The notes beneath the pieces were generated by a model that saw only the letters and a program-made list of their open reading frames with translations, was not told the origin of the DNA and ran no database searches. This document shows, piece after piece, positions 37,401 through 50,578 of a DNA stretch of 64,000 bases (the stretch's first letter is position 1; every line of letters begins with the position of its first letter). The stretch comes from Amblyornis subalaris (taxonomy: Eukaryota > Chordata > Aves > Passeriformes > Ptilonorhynchidae): the NCBI GenBank assembly GCA_018881555.1, contig JACAXG010000170.1:959188-1023187 (forward strand), given 5' to 3'. Position numbers and translations under genes: made by a program.

Positions 37401-39436
37401 GTTAAATCCAAATTTCCCAGTATCCATATTTTCATCACTTCTGCTTTACTTGTTTTAAACCACCAAATTTGCTCAGAAAGAATGAAGAGAATAAGAAAGA
37501 TTAAAATTAACTCTGCTAATTAATACATGCATGAAAGGAGAAGAATGGCCTGGACGGGACNTTTTTATGTCACAAGGAAGAACTTGGAGAAAAATTTGGA
37601 GGAAATCTGTATTTGTGCTTGAGCCCAGCTGCCTCCAGGAGCTCCTGAATGCTGATATTTGGCCATAAAACGTGGCTCAGTGAAGGGGGTGTGGGTGGAG
37701 ATGAGCAGAAATAAGCTGAGATATTTCAGTTCCCTGATTTCTTGTCTCTGTTTCACCCTTGTGACGTTATTTCATCTGCTCCGTTCAGATTCCTCAGGTG
37801 CTACATGGAGGATAATTTATGTCTGACATCCGTATTTCTCCATAGANTTCTCTTTGAAAACTTGCAAAATCAAAGCTTCCTAAAAATCTGGGAGCTANTC
37901 TGGGTGTTGTCCTCAACGCAAATTGGCTCTGGGACATTTCTGGTTACTGACTTTTAGACAGAACAACACAATGTGTGACTGGTGGAAAACATGCAAATTA
38001 AATTTTAAAGGGGAAGAGTTATAATATCCTTAAACTGTGTTTTATAGAATCAGAGATCCAATGGAGATTTTTTTGTTTGTTTGCATCAGGGTTTTTTAAG
38101 CAAGATATTANAGAACATTTAGCTACTGAAATATATTTTAAGGATATTTTGTTCCCCGCAGGATTGTGACTTCAACATTTTAAGGGTTAAATATGGAATT
38201 TTTAGATCTCTTCTATTTGCTTTTTAAAGTGGATTGAGTGCAGGTGCCTGTAGCAATTTATGCTTTCACCTTCCTAGCTGCAATTATGTACATACATTAC
38301 AAAATCAGAATCCTGCCTCTGAAAATCTGTTTCTTTCATTGCTTCGTGAGAGTATCATCAGTTTAGATCTTTCTCACACATGTTCATGATTACATCCTAA
38401 AGAGGAAACATTTTTCAAATTCATAAGTTNAAAAAAAAGAAGGGGAAACTGTATCTGATTCTTGAACCCGAGAAGGTAACATGAGAATCGCTCTATTTTG
38501 ACTGGAATTCTTTCTTCATTATGTGCAATTCTAATCTAGAACACATTTTTACTGCCCTCAAAGTGACATTCTTTCAGCATGTGCTTGGATGCAGAGCTAC
38601 AAAAAGACTCAAATGTGCTGTGAAAGAACAAATTTTTTTACATTAAAAATAGTATTGGTGATTATCATTTCCATATAGTTATGCTGGGAATATTGCCCTT
38701 TCCCTACTCCTTTCTGTCTGTTTTCCAGTCATAAAAATTGGGGTGGAAGGGATCCATGTTTGATGCATTTGTCTGCTATGCAAAGATATTCACTGAGTAG
38801 TTAGAAATTAGATTTGTTGTTTTGGTGGAGGTTTGTTGGTTCCTTTCTGGATTTTGTTTTGTTGATTTGATTTCTTTCATTTGTGTTTATGGCACATTAA
38901 CTAATCTTGGCAAGTCTCACCTTAGAGATTTCTGTAGACAGCACATAAATCCTGGTTTTATTAATTTTAAGAACTTACCTTGAATGCATCGTGGTACATT
39001 CTTTTACTCAGAAATAAATAGTTTTTGGATTAGAAAAAAGTCAAAATGGGTTATTTTTCATAAAGAGATGTAAACTAAACCTTTCCCTTGAGCAGCATTC
39101 ACTTTTCCAGTGTGAATGGCCTTTGACTGGCTAAACCATTCAACCCTTGTGTTAGTGAGGAATATTGATATTGAAAATATCAGCCTTAAAGCCAGAAGGG
39201 AACTCGTTCTATAATATGTATGTACATATATAATATTATTATAAAATAGTAGACCTCTTTTGCCATCCTGTTTCTTCTCCATTAAAAAAAGAAGAAAATC
39301 AATTGGAGAACAATAACAAAGGCAAGGAAAGGAGCACATGAAGGAAATTCCTCCTGCAGCACAGGCATTTATGAAGATGTGTACAGAGCTCAGAGAGCAA
39401 GTAATCAAAAAGTGGTTTTAATTTCAGGATTGGATG
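34456..39436. other. Unique noncoding sequence, no gene recognised
   Basis: AT-rich, repeat-poor DNA. A small A/C-rich low-complexity patch lies near 36048-36080. The segment 36255-36440 is repeat-free and contains a CCTTTGAA TCF/LEF-like site together with CpGs. No recognisable protein frame with splice signals was seen. Confidence 0.65.
36255..36440. promoter_or_regulatory. Candidate conserved element with TCF/LEF-like motif
   Basis: This repeat-free segment contains a short hairpin (GCAAGC-TTTCA-GCTTGC near 36259-36275), CpGs kept in AT-rich surroundings, and AACCTTTGAAAA, which contains the reverse complement of TTCAAAGG, a TCF/LEF-type core. Nothing here is translatable in a convincing way. 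Enhancer function is inference from motif content only. Confidence 0.2.
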
Positions 39437-39505
39437 GAACCATCAGATTATCTGGTTTGACCTTTTATGTGCAATAAATCTTGCCCTTTTACTTTAGTGT
39501 GCTGG
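39437..39505 (-). mobile_element. Possible ancient CR1-type relic
   Basis: GGAACCATCAGATTATCTGG followed by TTTGACC resembles the reverse complement of the 3' end of ancient archosaur/turtle CR1 lineages, where a 'gatcatctagtctgacctcctg' segment is typical. The match covers only about 70 bases and is diverged, so a chance resemblance is possible. Confidence 0.35.
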
Positions 39506-42500
39506 GCCNCACGATGTGAGTGAGGCAACAGCATTTGAACAAGAGCAGCACCTCGATGGGAAAAGACGAAGGTGCCATCCCTAAATTACGGCTCTGTTCA
39601 ATTATCCATCGCAAATCCGTGGCCAGCTTGGATTTGTCTGATTTCAGCACGGTTTATGCCAAATATGCTCAGGAATTCCCCAGGTGAGTTTTCTCTCTGT
39701 GAGCTCACCATGTTTGTCAGAGGATTGAACACTGTAAGAAACAGCATTTGTTCATTCCCACCCTCCATTTGTCCCTGGAAGTCCCTGTTGTCACTGTGGC
39801 ACTCGTGAGATGAGGGAACAGTTGGTGGGTGCAGTTCCAGCTACAAATCAAGCCCTTAAATTCCAGTGGTGCTTCCNTGTTTCCCTGTCTTTGTGCAGGG
39901 GCCAGCCTAGGATAAAGTTTCCCGAGTCACCTCTCATCTTCTGGGGCTCACACCATTTTCAGCAAGCACAGTCAACTTATTAAATTAATTTCCTAATAGC
40001 ATTCCTGGGAGTGAAATTCACGTATTACCTTAAAATGAAGAGCCAGCAGAAAGATTCTTATTTAATTTCAGTTTCATTTCTCTGCAGCTTGTTTTAAATG
40101 TTAATGTTAATATCTTTAATGCTTCCCAGCATTTTTGCTGGTACTTTCTTAGCAGCCATAATACTTAGAGTTATTANTTCTGTTAAGGTGATGTTTATAC
40201 TCTGCAGAACTGAAATCATAAAAGTCCCTGGTAATAGGTGCTATAATAGGATACCCAGAATCACAACAAAGCTGAAANGTAGGTGTGTTATTTTTTAATT
40301 TAAGTTTGTACTTGTTCCCCTTATTGGCAGGGCTACATCAGCACCAGTGTTCTGGTACCTTCATATCTCCTTATCGGTGAGAAGCCCAAGGATTTTAAAG
40401 AAATTCTTATTTATATGGTGAAGGATACAACGGACTGAAGAGTTGCTGTCATGCAAACAGCTCTAGAGTCCTGCACAAATCCAAAACAAGCCATTGGCAG
40501 GAAGATGGAATTAAGCTGAGGGTCCTAGTGCCTGGCACTGAAGCCTTTTTCAGATTTTGGAAAATAATAAGTAGCAATAGAAAGCAATGCAAATAGCAGA
40601 AAATACATCCTTATCATACTGGAAAGATTAAGAAGTGATGTTAAAAAGAAGAAAACCTCCTGAGATTAATGCCAAAAGCAAGAAGATTATAGACCACACT
40701 ATAAAATTACTACTGCTGCTCAATGGTTACTTTAATGATTAGCTGAAGGTTAAATAAGAGTAGTAGTAAAGTAGAAAAAAAGGAAGAAGAAAAAGAAGCC
40801 GAGACAAAGATGAAAAGATAGAGTGGAATTATCTTATTGATAGCCTGAGTCGATTCTTTTTTTCCCCAGGAGACTTTATGAGATATCCTGTCATTGTCCA
40901 TAATTATCTCCTGCTACTGCAACAGCTTTTTCTCTCCTCTCACAGCCAGTTCTGCATCTACAATGTACAATCCAGCTTATTTCTGTGTTCTATCTTCATT
41001 CGAGGCATAACAAAATGGAAACATTATATTTTTTCATAGCGTTTCCATCGCTGTTTTCCCGGTGATTTTTCCCAGATGGAAGCCCTGTCCAGTCCCGCAG
41101 TAGTCCAAGATGTGTAACCTATGGATGGTTTAGGGTTGGATTGGTCAATGCTGCTCTACTGTAGTGAGGCAGCCAACATCAACACATCACAGATGGACTC
41201 AGACTAACAGGAGATTTTCAGAAGAATGTCTAAACCAAACATTTCTTCACTGGGTATTTGAGTATGTTCTGGTGGATATTTTAGTCCATATAAATCCCTT
41301 AGTGCTGTCAAAGTCTGAGGATTTCTTTGGCTTCCTCTGGGGAATCTGTGCTAAGACTTTTATGAGTACAAACCCNCAAGATGCTATAGAAGGTTTTAAT
41401 CACAGCTTGTGGGGATGTTTATTCTCATAAATGAGTCCTTTTATACAAGAGAATTCAGAGGAGCAAACTGGGTATGGCACAGCTTTTCCAGTTCCATAGG
41501 CCGTGCATGACTCGGGTCCCAGCGTGGCCTGGACCAAAAGGATGGAGGGAAAATGGAATTCTGTAACCCTGGATAAGTGACTTAAGCTGGAATAAGTATT
41601 TCAGCTGAAATGGGATTAACATTTCCATGTGCAGACAAGTTCCTTCAGTATTCCAAACCAGGAAGATTTCATGTAGAACAGAGCTCAGTGTCCCCCACAT
41701 TTTCTGCTGTGGAGAGCTCGGTAAAGGTGAGAACAAAAAGAGTAAATGTTGTGTAAGAATTTATCCCCAAATCCTGTGAAAAAATTGACAGAGTAAAAAT
41801 GCTAGAAGGAGATGGTGTTTATTTCTGCATTACNTACCACACCGTTTTTATTCTCTATTTAGGAGAAAAAAAGCACAGGCGTGATTCTGTGATTTACTAA
41901 TGCAGATCATTAATTCTGCTGGCCTTGACCTACAGGAATGTTTGACTTTAAACATTATCCTGATGCAATCTTGCCACGTTCGGGGTGTCAGTGGAGGGGA
42001 GCAGAGCTGGTTCTCCTGCCACGTATTGGAGCGTGTGAGCACCAGGAAGAGCCTGGTGGGTCCTGCAGACCGACTGCCTCCCAAAATCTTCCCCAAGAAT
42101 CAACTCTAGCCAGTGTTTTCTGAGACAAAGGAGCAATTTCAGCCACTCAGTTAGGGCTCTGAAGGTATAGAAAGAGCTGCAAGGCTTCCACAGGCTCCAT
42201 GTTTCCACGACTGGAGCATGGACAGATTAAAGTATATATTCCTGCAAATTTCTGTGGCCTAAGTGAACACAAGACCTAAAAATCAAGCAGAAAGTGCATT
42301 CTGATGTGTTTATTTGAACAGTAAATATACATCCAGTTTAAAAGCAAGCTTTCCTGTTTCAAAGTGATAGTTTAAGCTGGACAGGCATTACAACAGAACA
42401 GGCCCAGGCACTCCTTAAATAATATTTTATGTATCTCCAGATAGTTGTGCTAAATGATACAAATAATCGCGTTAACCTGCTCACCAAGTCATTACTGACA

Positions 42501-45477
42501 GGGGATGGTGCAATGATTAAACACTGAACTGGGTTCTCATGCTTTGCTTTTACAACTCCAGTGAGTTTTAGTGCAATTTACTCAGAATATTCTGAGGGGA
42601 TTTTTTCTTACTTGAGGTTTGAGGGGGCTGTTTTTGCTTTGTATTTGAAGTGCTCTACCTGAAATATTATTCTTTCATCTACCAGGAAGACTCTGGCTAG
42701 TTACAGTGCCTTGGAAAATTGCTTTCTTTCAAGATGAATGGCAATTAGCACCTTTTTGTTTTAGGAATTTTGTAATATCTCTCTTCTTTCACCTTTGTGC
42801 CATTGCCTTGTAGCTATTATTCTCTGCTGTTTTTTACTGTATTTGATGTCTTACCTAGGTTTCTTCTGTTTTGTGATTCAAACATCAAGTGTTTATGGCT
42901 TTTGTAGGTGACTTCAATGTTATATTCATACTGGATTCTTTCAGGCAGTGTGGGCTTTGAACAGAAGCAGCAATATGNAGTTTCCTCCTCTACCTTTCCT
43001 CTCACTTTATATTGTTTTCTTGGGCTTCCTGGACAATGTTTCAGATGTCTCGAAGTTTTATAGGAGGATCAACACTTAATTTTTTATAATCACGTTGTGA
43101 GCTGGAGAGGGACGAGGATCAACACAGAAAGAGCCAGAATATTTCTCTTTGCCGGGGGCAAAAATGTAAATGAGTTGAGTGGCGACTTGAAGAATAGCAG
43201 CACAAGAAGAGAAATTGTGCTCTGAACCAGGGGAATGATCCAAACAAGCCGTCAGGGAGAGCAAATGGTGCTTTAAGCAACATCATTTTCCCTGTGAACT
43301 CTGTGGCCTTTCCATGGAGACCTGGTAGTCTGTAAGCCAAGAACCACTGCTGGTTCTTATTCCCTGTTAGGAAANTGGGAATTACAAGCCGTTGTAGACT
43401 TGGCACCTCAGGCAGAGCTTCCCAAAAGTGATGTTTGGGTCTCCTCTGACCCTGAGCTGTTGAATATGTCCCGTGTGCTGTGCGCTGGTGTCGTGGATGG
43501 GGAGCAGAGTTTGCAGAGCTGCAGGGCCAGGGATTTATCTGTTCCTTATACGTCCTCATTTGAGGAAGGCAGAGCGTAGATCGATGTCATGAGTGTTTAC
43601 ATTTTTGCTTTGTCGTTGGGAATCATGATTTAGAAAGCACTAGCCCCATGCTTTTGTGTCAGAAGACCCTTGAGCAAGCGGGCAGAGGCCAGATTGTGGC
43701 AGACAGATGCACGTCTGCCGTGTGGAGCCGTGATACTGCACGACCCCGGGAGCAAAATCCTTGATTTCCTCTGTCTGTGGGATTTAGCACTATGATCACC
43801 ATTTAGCAGACAGGATTAGCACTATGCTAATCATCCCCCCCAACGAGCAGCATCTCTGTCCAATTTGCTCTGCTGGCTGGGCAGGGTCAGGAGGAAGAGC
43901 AGTGTCATCTGCTCCTCACCCTTTGGACATGGCTTATGCGTCCTTTAATTACACAAACCATTCTCTGCTGAGAGCTGAGAATGCTGATCATTATTTCCCA
44001 AGCCATGAGGAAAAAGCAAAAGAAATTTCTCCCAAACTACTCTATAATTCTATTAAAAGTCACAAACATTTGTTTCCAGTGTACTCTAATGGGAACTTTT
44101 TCTGTACATCTGATGTGTTGTTTCCACAAAGAAATACTGACACCCTGAACATTATCAAGGCAAAATGAACCCATCATTCCTTGGAGGAATTTACATCAAA
44201 ATGAAGCTATTCCACCCCCCTATTGTAAGTGATACAGTAATCTACTCTTTATACTCCCTTGGCTTTTTAAGCCTTTTTTAAAGTGTTGTACAATACAATA
44301 CACTTGATTTAAATAAACTGTTTCTTGATAGAAACAAGGAGCCTGGTAGAGCTGTTCTGTAATTGTATGATGTCAGAAATAACGGGCAGGATATTCTGAA
44401 CATGAACACTGGCACAGCTCCACTGACTTCAAAACAGTTCTGGGCGTTAACTCCAGAATTAACAGCCAGAGCTGTAATTTGGGACAGGNTCAGTATGGGA
44501 ATGGCCAGCACTGGCTGAGGTTTGCAGACTGGTTTGGGTTTAACTGGAGAAAGAAAAGGACAGCTTGATCCTCTCCAAGCAGGAACAAGTTCCTTCAGCA
44601 GCAATCAATAAAAGTTACTTTTTTTTCCAGGAGACTTCCAAAATCTTTAATAGACATATTTTCTCTCTGCCCCAAAACTGTAACAAACAAATGCAAAACA
44701 ATTCAAGGGAGAAACAAAACAGAAAGGAGAAGTTAATTATGATTTATAAATGTATTCACTTGTTGAATATTCTAATGAACCAAAGCAGGAATTTAATTTC
44801 AGGGCAATTCAGCTGAGGCGTGTTGCCAGAATCAGCACCTATGGAAAGAAAGTAACATCTGTCGGATNATGGGTTAAGATCAATAAAAAATGTAACCTTT
44901 TAAACATTGATGTCATTTGCTTATTTAGAGATAAGCGAGTACAAGTGAGAGATTAGCAGCATGGCATGGCTGAACCTTGTGAAGAATCATTAATACTTCA
45001 TCAGTAAAACCAGCAGCGGCAAAAGGCACAACTTGGGCACGTGGGGGCACCTGCAAAGCTTCCCAGGGATTCCTCTGCCTGTGCAATGCTGACGGTGGGA
45101 ATGCTGCTGCTGTGGCTNGGGGGATGAGCTGGTGTTGATGTATGGAACCACAGTCTCTCCTTCAATAGTAACCCAGCCCTGTTATTTTGATGACACAGAT
45201 GTCAAAACGAGTCTGGGTTGCTGCCTAGAACGGCAAAAAAAATCCTCAATTCTCAGCTAATCCTGAAGAAATCTTGGAGGTATTCAGTGTGCCTGTGAAG
45301 TTAAAGTTCTTGCTGTATTCAGGGGGATGTTAAGATAAAAATAACAATATATTTAAAAATTAATAATAAATTTTAAATAATCAACTTTCCCTTTTGTGTT
45401 TTATGCATCTGCGCAGATTTTTATTTTGCGATATTCTTTAGGACAGCAGTTGCATGAACTCAACAGAGACAGGTGAT
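39506..45477. other. Unique noncoding sequence, no gene recognised
   Basis: AT-rich, with no clear CR1 copy. A stretch at 41460-41740 is open in one frame for about 90 codons on the minus strand but matches no family I know. The segment 43690-43835 holds closely spaced repeated motifs and a short inverted repeat. Confidence 0.65.
43690..43835. promoter_or_regulatory. Candidate regulatory segment with repeated TTAGCACTATG motif
   Basis: TTAGCACTATG occurs twice, at 43784-43794 and 43816-43826, exactly 32 bases apart, with a third TTTAGCA between them (43802-43808) and a TAATCA homeodomain-like site just after. Upstream, GGCAGAC (43698-43704) and GTCTGCC (43713-43719) form an inverted repeat whose arms contain the CAGAC core bound by SMAD proteins. 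Clustered motifs suggest an enhancer but do not prove one. Confidence 0.25.
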
Positions 45478-45591
45478 CTGCCCAGTGTCCTGGGGGAGGG
45501 TTGCTCTGGAATTAACTGCCCAGTGTCCTGAGGGGGAAGAGCTCTGGAACTATCTGGAGTCTCCTGGAGGAGAGTTGCTCCGGAGTCAGAT
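45478..45591 (+). repeat. Minisatellite: three 38-bp tandem units
   Basis: Units lie at 45478-45515, 45516-45553 and 45554-45591, all exactly 38 bases. The first two begin CTGCCCAGTGTCCTG and share a GCTCTGGAA segment near the end. The third is more diverged (CTGGAGTCTCCTGGAGG, then TTGCTCCGGAG). A fourth, heavily decayed unit may follow at about 45592-45629. The repeat is GC-rich against AT-rich flanks. No coding role is evident, although 38 is not a multiple of three and so would shift frame with each unit. Confidence 0.85.
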
Positions 45592-46304
45592 CTGCTGCCC
45601 GTGGANGTGGATGCTGAACCGATGCCTGCACCCTGCTGGGCTCTAATTCGGAGGCAATTCTCTGTCTAGCAATGGCATCTTGGGGCTGGGACTGCCAGGA
45701 TGTAATCCTGGTGGTTTCACTCCCCGGATGCAGTTTGGATCCGATGGTAACAGAATCTTCTTGTTGGAATAAACCAGCGGTTAAAACCACCAAGGAATTC
45801 CTGTGGAAAAGTGCCCTTTCCCGAGGCGCCGTGTTTGATGGCAATGATAACTCCACTTTGCATTGTGCTCGTGATACTTTGCATGTCTGTGGCACCTTTC
45901 ATCTCAGGATTCCACAAACATAATGAATCACTCCTCGTGTGAAGGGGATGAGTGGCAGCTCTCATTAGAATTGCCTCGTTTTGGAGGCCAATTTGTAGCA
46001 TTTATGCTTAATGGAGTTATGGGGTTTTGTTTCTTGAGGTGGCAGTGCATAAGTTTTTAATATATTGGCAAGCCTGTAGATTCGTTAGACAAAATTTAAT
46101 TTAAATTAGTTGTTCTTCCCTTTCCTTGGTGTCGATCTTCATTCTGTAGATTAAAATGGCTGGGACCCTGATTAGATTGGCAAGTTTTCTTTTCACTTGC
46201 CACTGATGGTATTTAAAAGTATTTCAAAAAATGCATTGGAAATATTTATTTCTTTGGACAAAAAGTCTTCACCTTTAGAAAGAAGATATGTGTAACTCTT
46301 AGAG
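45592..46304. other. Unique noncoding sequence
   Basis: Unique DNA between the minisatellite and a minus-strand CR1 copy. Open frames of 83-127 codons occur here on both strands, but none is recognisable and none has convincing splice flanks. Confidence 0.6.
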
Positions 46305-46548
46305 TCACAGAATCACAGAGTGGTTGAGGTTGGAAGGGACCTTAAAGTCCATCCAGTGCCACCCCTGCCATGGGNAGGGACACCTCCCACTAGCCCAGGN
46401 TGCTCCAAGCCCTGTCCAACCTGGCCTTGGACACTGCCAGGGATCCAGGGGCAGCCACAGCTTCTCTGGGCAACCTGTGCCAGGGCCTCCCCACCCTCCC
46501 AGGGAACAATTCCTTCCCAATATCCCATCTAAACTTCCCCTCTGGCAG
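46305..46548 (-). mobile_element. CR1 LINE fragment, minus strand
   Basis: The plus strand begins with TCACAGAATCACAGAGTGG, the reverse complement of the CR1 terminal octamers, followed by GGTTGGAAGGGACCTTAAAG and the rest of the antisense 3' UTR. CR1 similarity stops abruptly after CCCCTCTGGCAG at 46548. It is a 5'-truncated, noncoding copy of about 245 bp. Confidence 0.95.
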
Positions 46549-49500
46549 TTTCTCTTCCATGCACTGAGGTGAAGTCTCTTCCCAGATCTCAGCCACCATC
46601 AGCACGCTCAGGTCATCCCTGTATTTAATGGTTTTTCTGGGTTTTGCCCAGGAAATGCCTATTTCTCTTTTAGGGGCAAAGGTCTATTTTTGACATATGG
46701 ATCAAATATTTATTTTTTTTCTGAGTACACCTCATGAATATTATAAACCAGTACCATGCTTTTGTTTTCTGTGGAAGAACCATATTATGTTGTTATGAAC
46801 AACACTTAATAGTCAAATTTTCCTCTTATTTTTACTCATTCCTATAATTTTCTTGTTCTAGAGCAGTTTCTAACAATGGGTTATCTAACCCCCTCTCTTT
46901 GCCCTTTGGATGCACAGGCTCTCCAATAGGTGCTTTCAAGGACTTTGATTGCAATCCACCACTTTGGNCCTCAATGAGTCTTCCCAGTTCATTCCACCCA
47001 GAAGACTCACAAAGGTGTGCAGACCTCGTTATCCCGAGCATGGCACTGCCTGTAGCAGACTTTCACTTTGCCATCTCCACCCATCCTCACACCCCATGGC
47101 ATCTGCACCAGGAATAGGATCACATTTGTGCTCAGACTTCGTTATATCATTATAAATATTTGGTTTTACACGTTTTAACTACTGCCTTTTCACATTTCAT
47201 TGCCTTTTAGTTGTTTAATATGTATGGAGATTGGTAAAAATAGGCTGTTCTTTTTTTTTTTCTGGGAGTATGGAAATTATAAAAATATATTTATGCTGGG
47301 TACATTAGCATGAGAACCCATCCATAAGGTCCCAGGGAACAAAGGTCACTGAAGTACTTTTTTATACTTTTTTATCAAACCAGTGAACTTCATAATTTAC
47401 AAGTTCAGTGGAATATTTCTGTGCATGTCATTACCATATTACTTGATACAAATATTTATAGGTGTTCCCATAAATCTTTTTTAAACTGAGACTGACTTTT
47501 TCCATTTTGCTAGCTCAATGAAACAATTTAAACTTTTTTTTTGTTTGAATTCTGCCTGAAACTCCCAAAATGTTTTTACAGTTGAACTAAATGCTCTGTG
47601 CTGCTCAAAGAGGGTTTTAAATGTTTAGCTTTGAGAAATTTAATTTTATCTACATTTCATATTGGTTTACATTTATAAGTAACATTTTCACACATTTTCT
47701 TTAAAATACATGAAAACAATGTTTTGACTTTTCTAAAACGGTTCCCTTCTCCATTCCTCTCAGTTCAATGTGCACACTGGATTTAATGTCAATTTACCAA
47801 TAATTTGTTGTTAAAACTTCAGTTTAATATTTTAGCTAGCAACAAATAAAACTTCAAGTAAATCTGTTATGGAAATGAACGATCTAAAATGGTAGCTGAT
47901 AAAAAGACATGCAAATTCAGGCCCGAATTACACAAGGCACTGAATATTTTGTGCTGAAAAGAAATATTCCTGTGGTTAATTGGGGCTTTAATTGGAAAAG
48001 CTGAGGTGCCAAAAGCTTTGAAAGGTGAGACATTGGGTGCCACGAGGGCTGTTTGATTTAGGACACAGAGGTGAAATGCATGGAGGCCATAGGGGTAACT
48101 CTGAGTAATGCAGAAATAATTGTGTTTAATGGGCTGCTCAGGAATGTCATGTGGGACACGCTTCAGTACCTGGAATACACTTGTTGGGATTTCTATTATG
48201 GTGAATGAAAAATCCCAGTTTGTATTTCCTAGTGGCAGATTTGTTTCTAGAGGATGAAGCTGTATTGACATCTGAATACTTCCTTTGGTCTTTTATAACA
48301 GGCCCTGCCCTCTTTATGTCTGATTTCAGGCTGTAATTGCTCTGGGCAGTCAAATTAAACTATTTCACTTGTGTGCATATTTCAGTTCCATTTCATTTCA
48401 GAAAAAATGCCACATAATTGTGTAAAATGTGAACTCGGTCACTGTTGCATCATAAAACACAAATTNAAAAATCACCTCTGAATTAGAGAAGATGCTTTCT
48501 TTAAGGATTTTCCTCAGCCAAATGTAANGGCAGTAGAATTCTGAGACTTCTGCAAATTAGCCCATTATATAACATTTCATGTTTAATGTATAACATCTGT
48601 ATGTAGTTTAGATTATTTAAAATTATTCTCTTGGTATCTTTAAAATCTGCATACTTTAGTTGCTACAGCACATCCCCGAAGAGGATGATTTACAGTGCTT
48701 GATTTTCAGGGTTAAAGGTACAAAAAGATTTGTATGTCTGCTTTGTGTGTGTTTTATTCAATTCTTTGGTGTACAGAACCATTAGAGTTGTGCTCAGAAA
48801 GCATCTGTAGGTCTGCACAACTTTATTTCTGGTCAGTTTGTACATGTGTGCATAAGAAAATTTAAAGGACACACAATACTAAAAATTGCACATGTATTTG
48901 GGAGTGTAGCATTAATATCTTCCTATTTCCCTTACCTATGGATCAGCACCGAAGTAGAATTCTCTGTTTGTTTATCAGTTCTTTAGAATTCTCATTTATT
49001 CAGGAAAATTTATCAACTGAGCCTATGACTTTCAAAGCATCNGAAGATGGATATTGTGTCCCCCTTATGCCAGATGAGAAATTAATTTGAGTGAAATGAA
49101 AGTCATCCTCTATTTCAAGAATTCCAGATCGGATTGTTGCACTCGTCTCACTGATGTGAGAGTTTCCTGCAAATTACAGCTGCAGGGATCCAAGCGCACA
49201 GGCTCCAGACAAAAATAAGCTTTTCCATTAAATTCTGCAGAAACACTGCTTAATGAATGAAGGAAACCCAAGATGAGGCATCAAAGGAATCAACACTCAG
49301 ACGTGGAAATGCTGAATATTAGTCCTGTGTCTGGGAAAAAACAAAGCTCAGAGCGAGGCATGTAAAAGTTTTCTGAGTTATCTTGGCACGAGTCTGCCAG
49401 AACAGGAGACAGGCAGCTGAATGTGGACCCTGATGGAAAAATCTTATAGCTGTGCTTTAAACCCCAAAGTTTTACTGAATAAGTGACCAGAGCATAAATT

Positions 49501-50578
49501 TATCCAACAGGATATCCCAGAAATGCCCTCAGAGCTCCCTTCCCTCACGGCCTTCCTTGTTCTGGTACTCTCTCCCGTGATGTTCAGCTTCTCTGCCAGC
49601 TTCCAGGTCCTTAAAACAGGTTCTTTTGGCAGCTGCAAATGCTCTTATCGGCAACTGCATTTGAAATTTATCCAACTCTCAGACAGTTGTAAAATCTTGC
49701 AAATTGAAAATCCTTGGATCTCGTGGGAAATCGCTGTTTAAGATCATGTTTAATCTCCTTTTAATATCCTCTCAGCAGTTTGATCCTGATCCTACAGTGA
49801 TGTAAATTCAAAGTAACTCTCCTGAAGTCAATGTAAAATCTAAGTAAGCCAATGGTGTTATTTTGGATTTATGGCAAGAGAACAGAATCTGCCANGGCAT
49901 CCTTATGTTTTAGCTCGTTGAAGGAGCAAGTGGGAAAGTTTCTGACTCTTGTGCTCTTGCTTCTTCAGCTTTGCTAGCCAAAAGGATTGTTTGTTTTATT
50001 TGAGCTTGACCTGAAGACTCATGACATTAATAATTAATCATGTTCTTTAACTTCTTTATCTCATTTGTTTGCCTCTTTATTTTGCAATTCTCCTATGAGA
50101 GTCTTTGTCAGTTAACTTTTCAACAGAACAGATACTGAAATGGTACAGGAACAGTATTAATTTAATTGCATGAATCACCGCAATGAAAGAAGAAACATAT
50201 CTCTTTTCACTGCATGATCAGGAGCTTCAAACATTTGGGCATATTTTTTTTAATCTTGGATTTGTTGGACAATTGTAACCATCATTATTATTAATTTTAA
50301 TATTACAATTAAAAGTCTTAAAGGTCCCTGGATCCAGTCATTAAATGTGCAAACATGTGGAACTCTTGGGGACATAAGGGTGTTATTTATCAATATTGTT
50401 CTTTAATTCTCTGTTTCTGGTATTCTTGAATCAAAACATTCAAATCCTACATTCTACCACAAGTAGTGCAGTCCAATTAAATCTTCAAAACCATGCCAAA
50501 CTGCAGTGTCAAATCAAAAAAGAAAACATCTAGGCCTGTAATATAGCTCTGTGTACTTTATGTATGGAACTATAAAAA
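46549..50578. other. Unique AT-rich noncoding sequence
   Basis: Strongly AT-rich, repeat-poor DNA with several short T runs (for example near 47250) and a tandem doublet of TACTTTTTTA at about 47355-47374. No recognisable exon. The segment 48000-48260 is repeat-free and could be an ancient conserved element, but I have only the absence of repeats as support. Confidence 0.65.
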
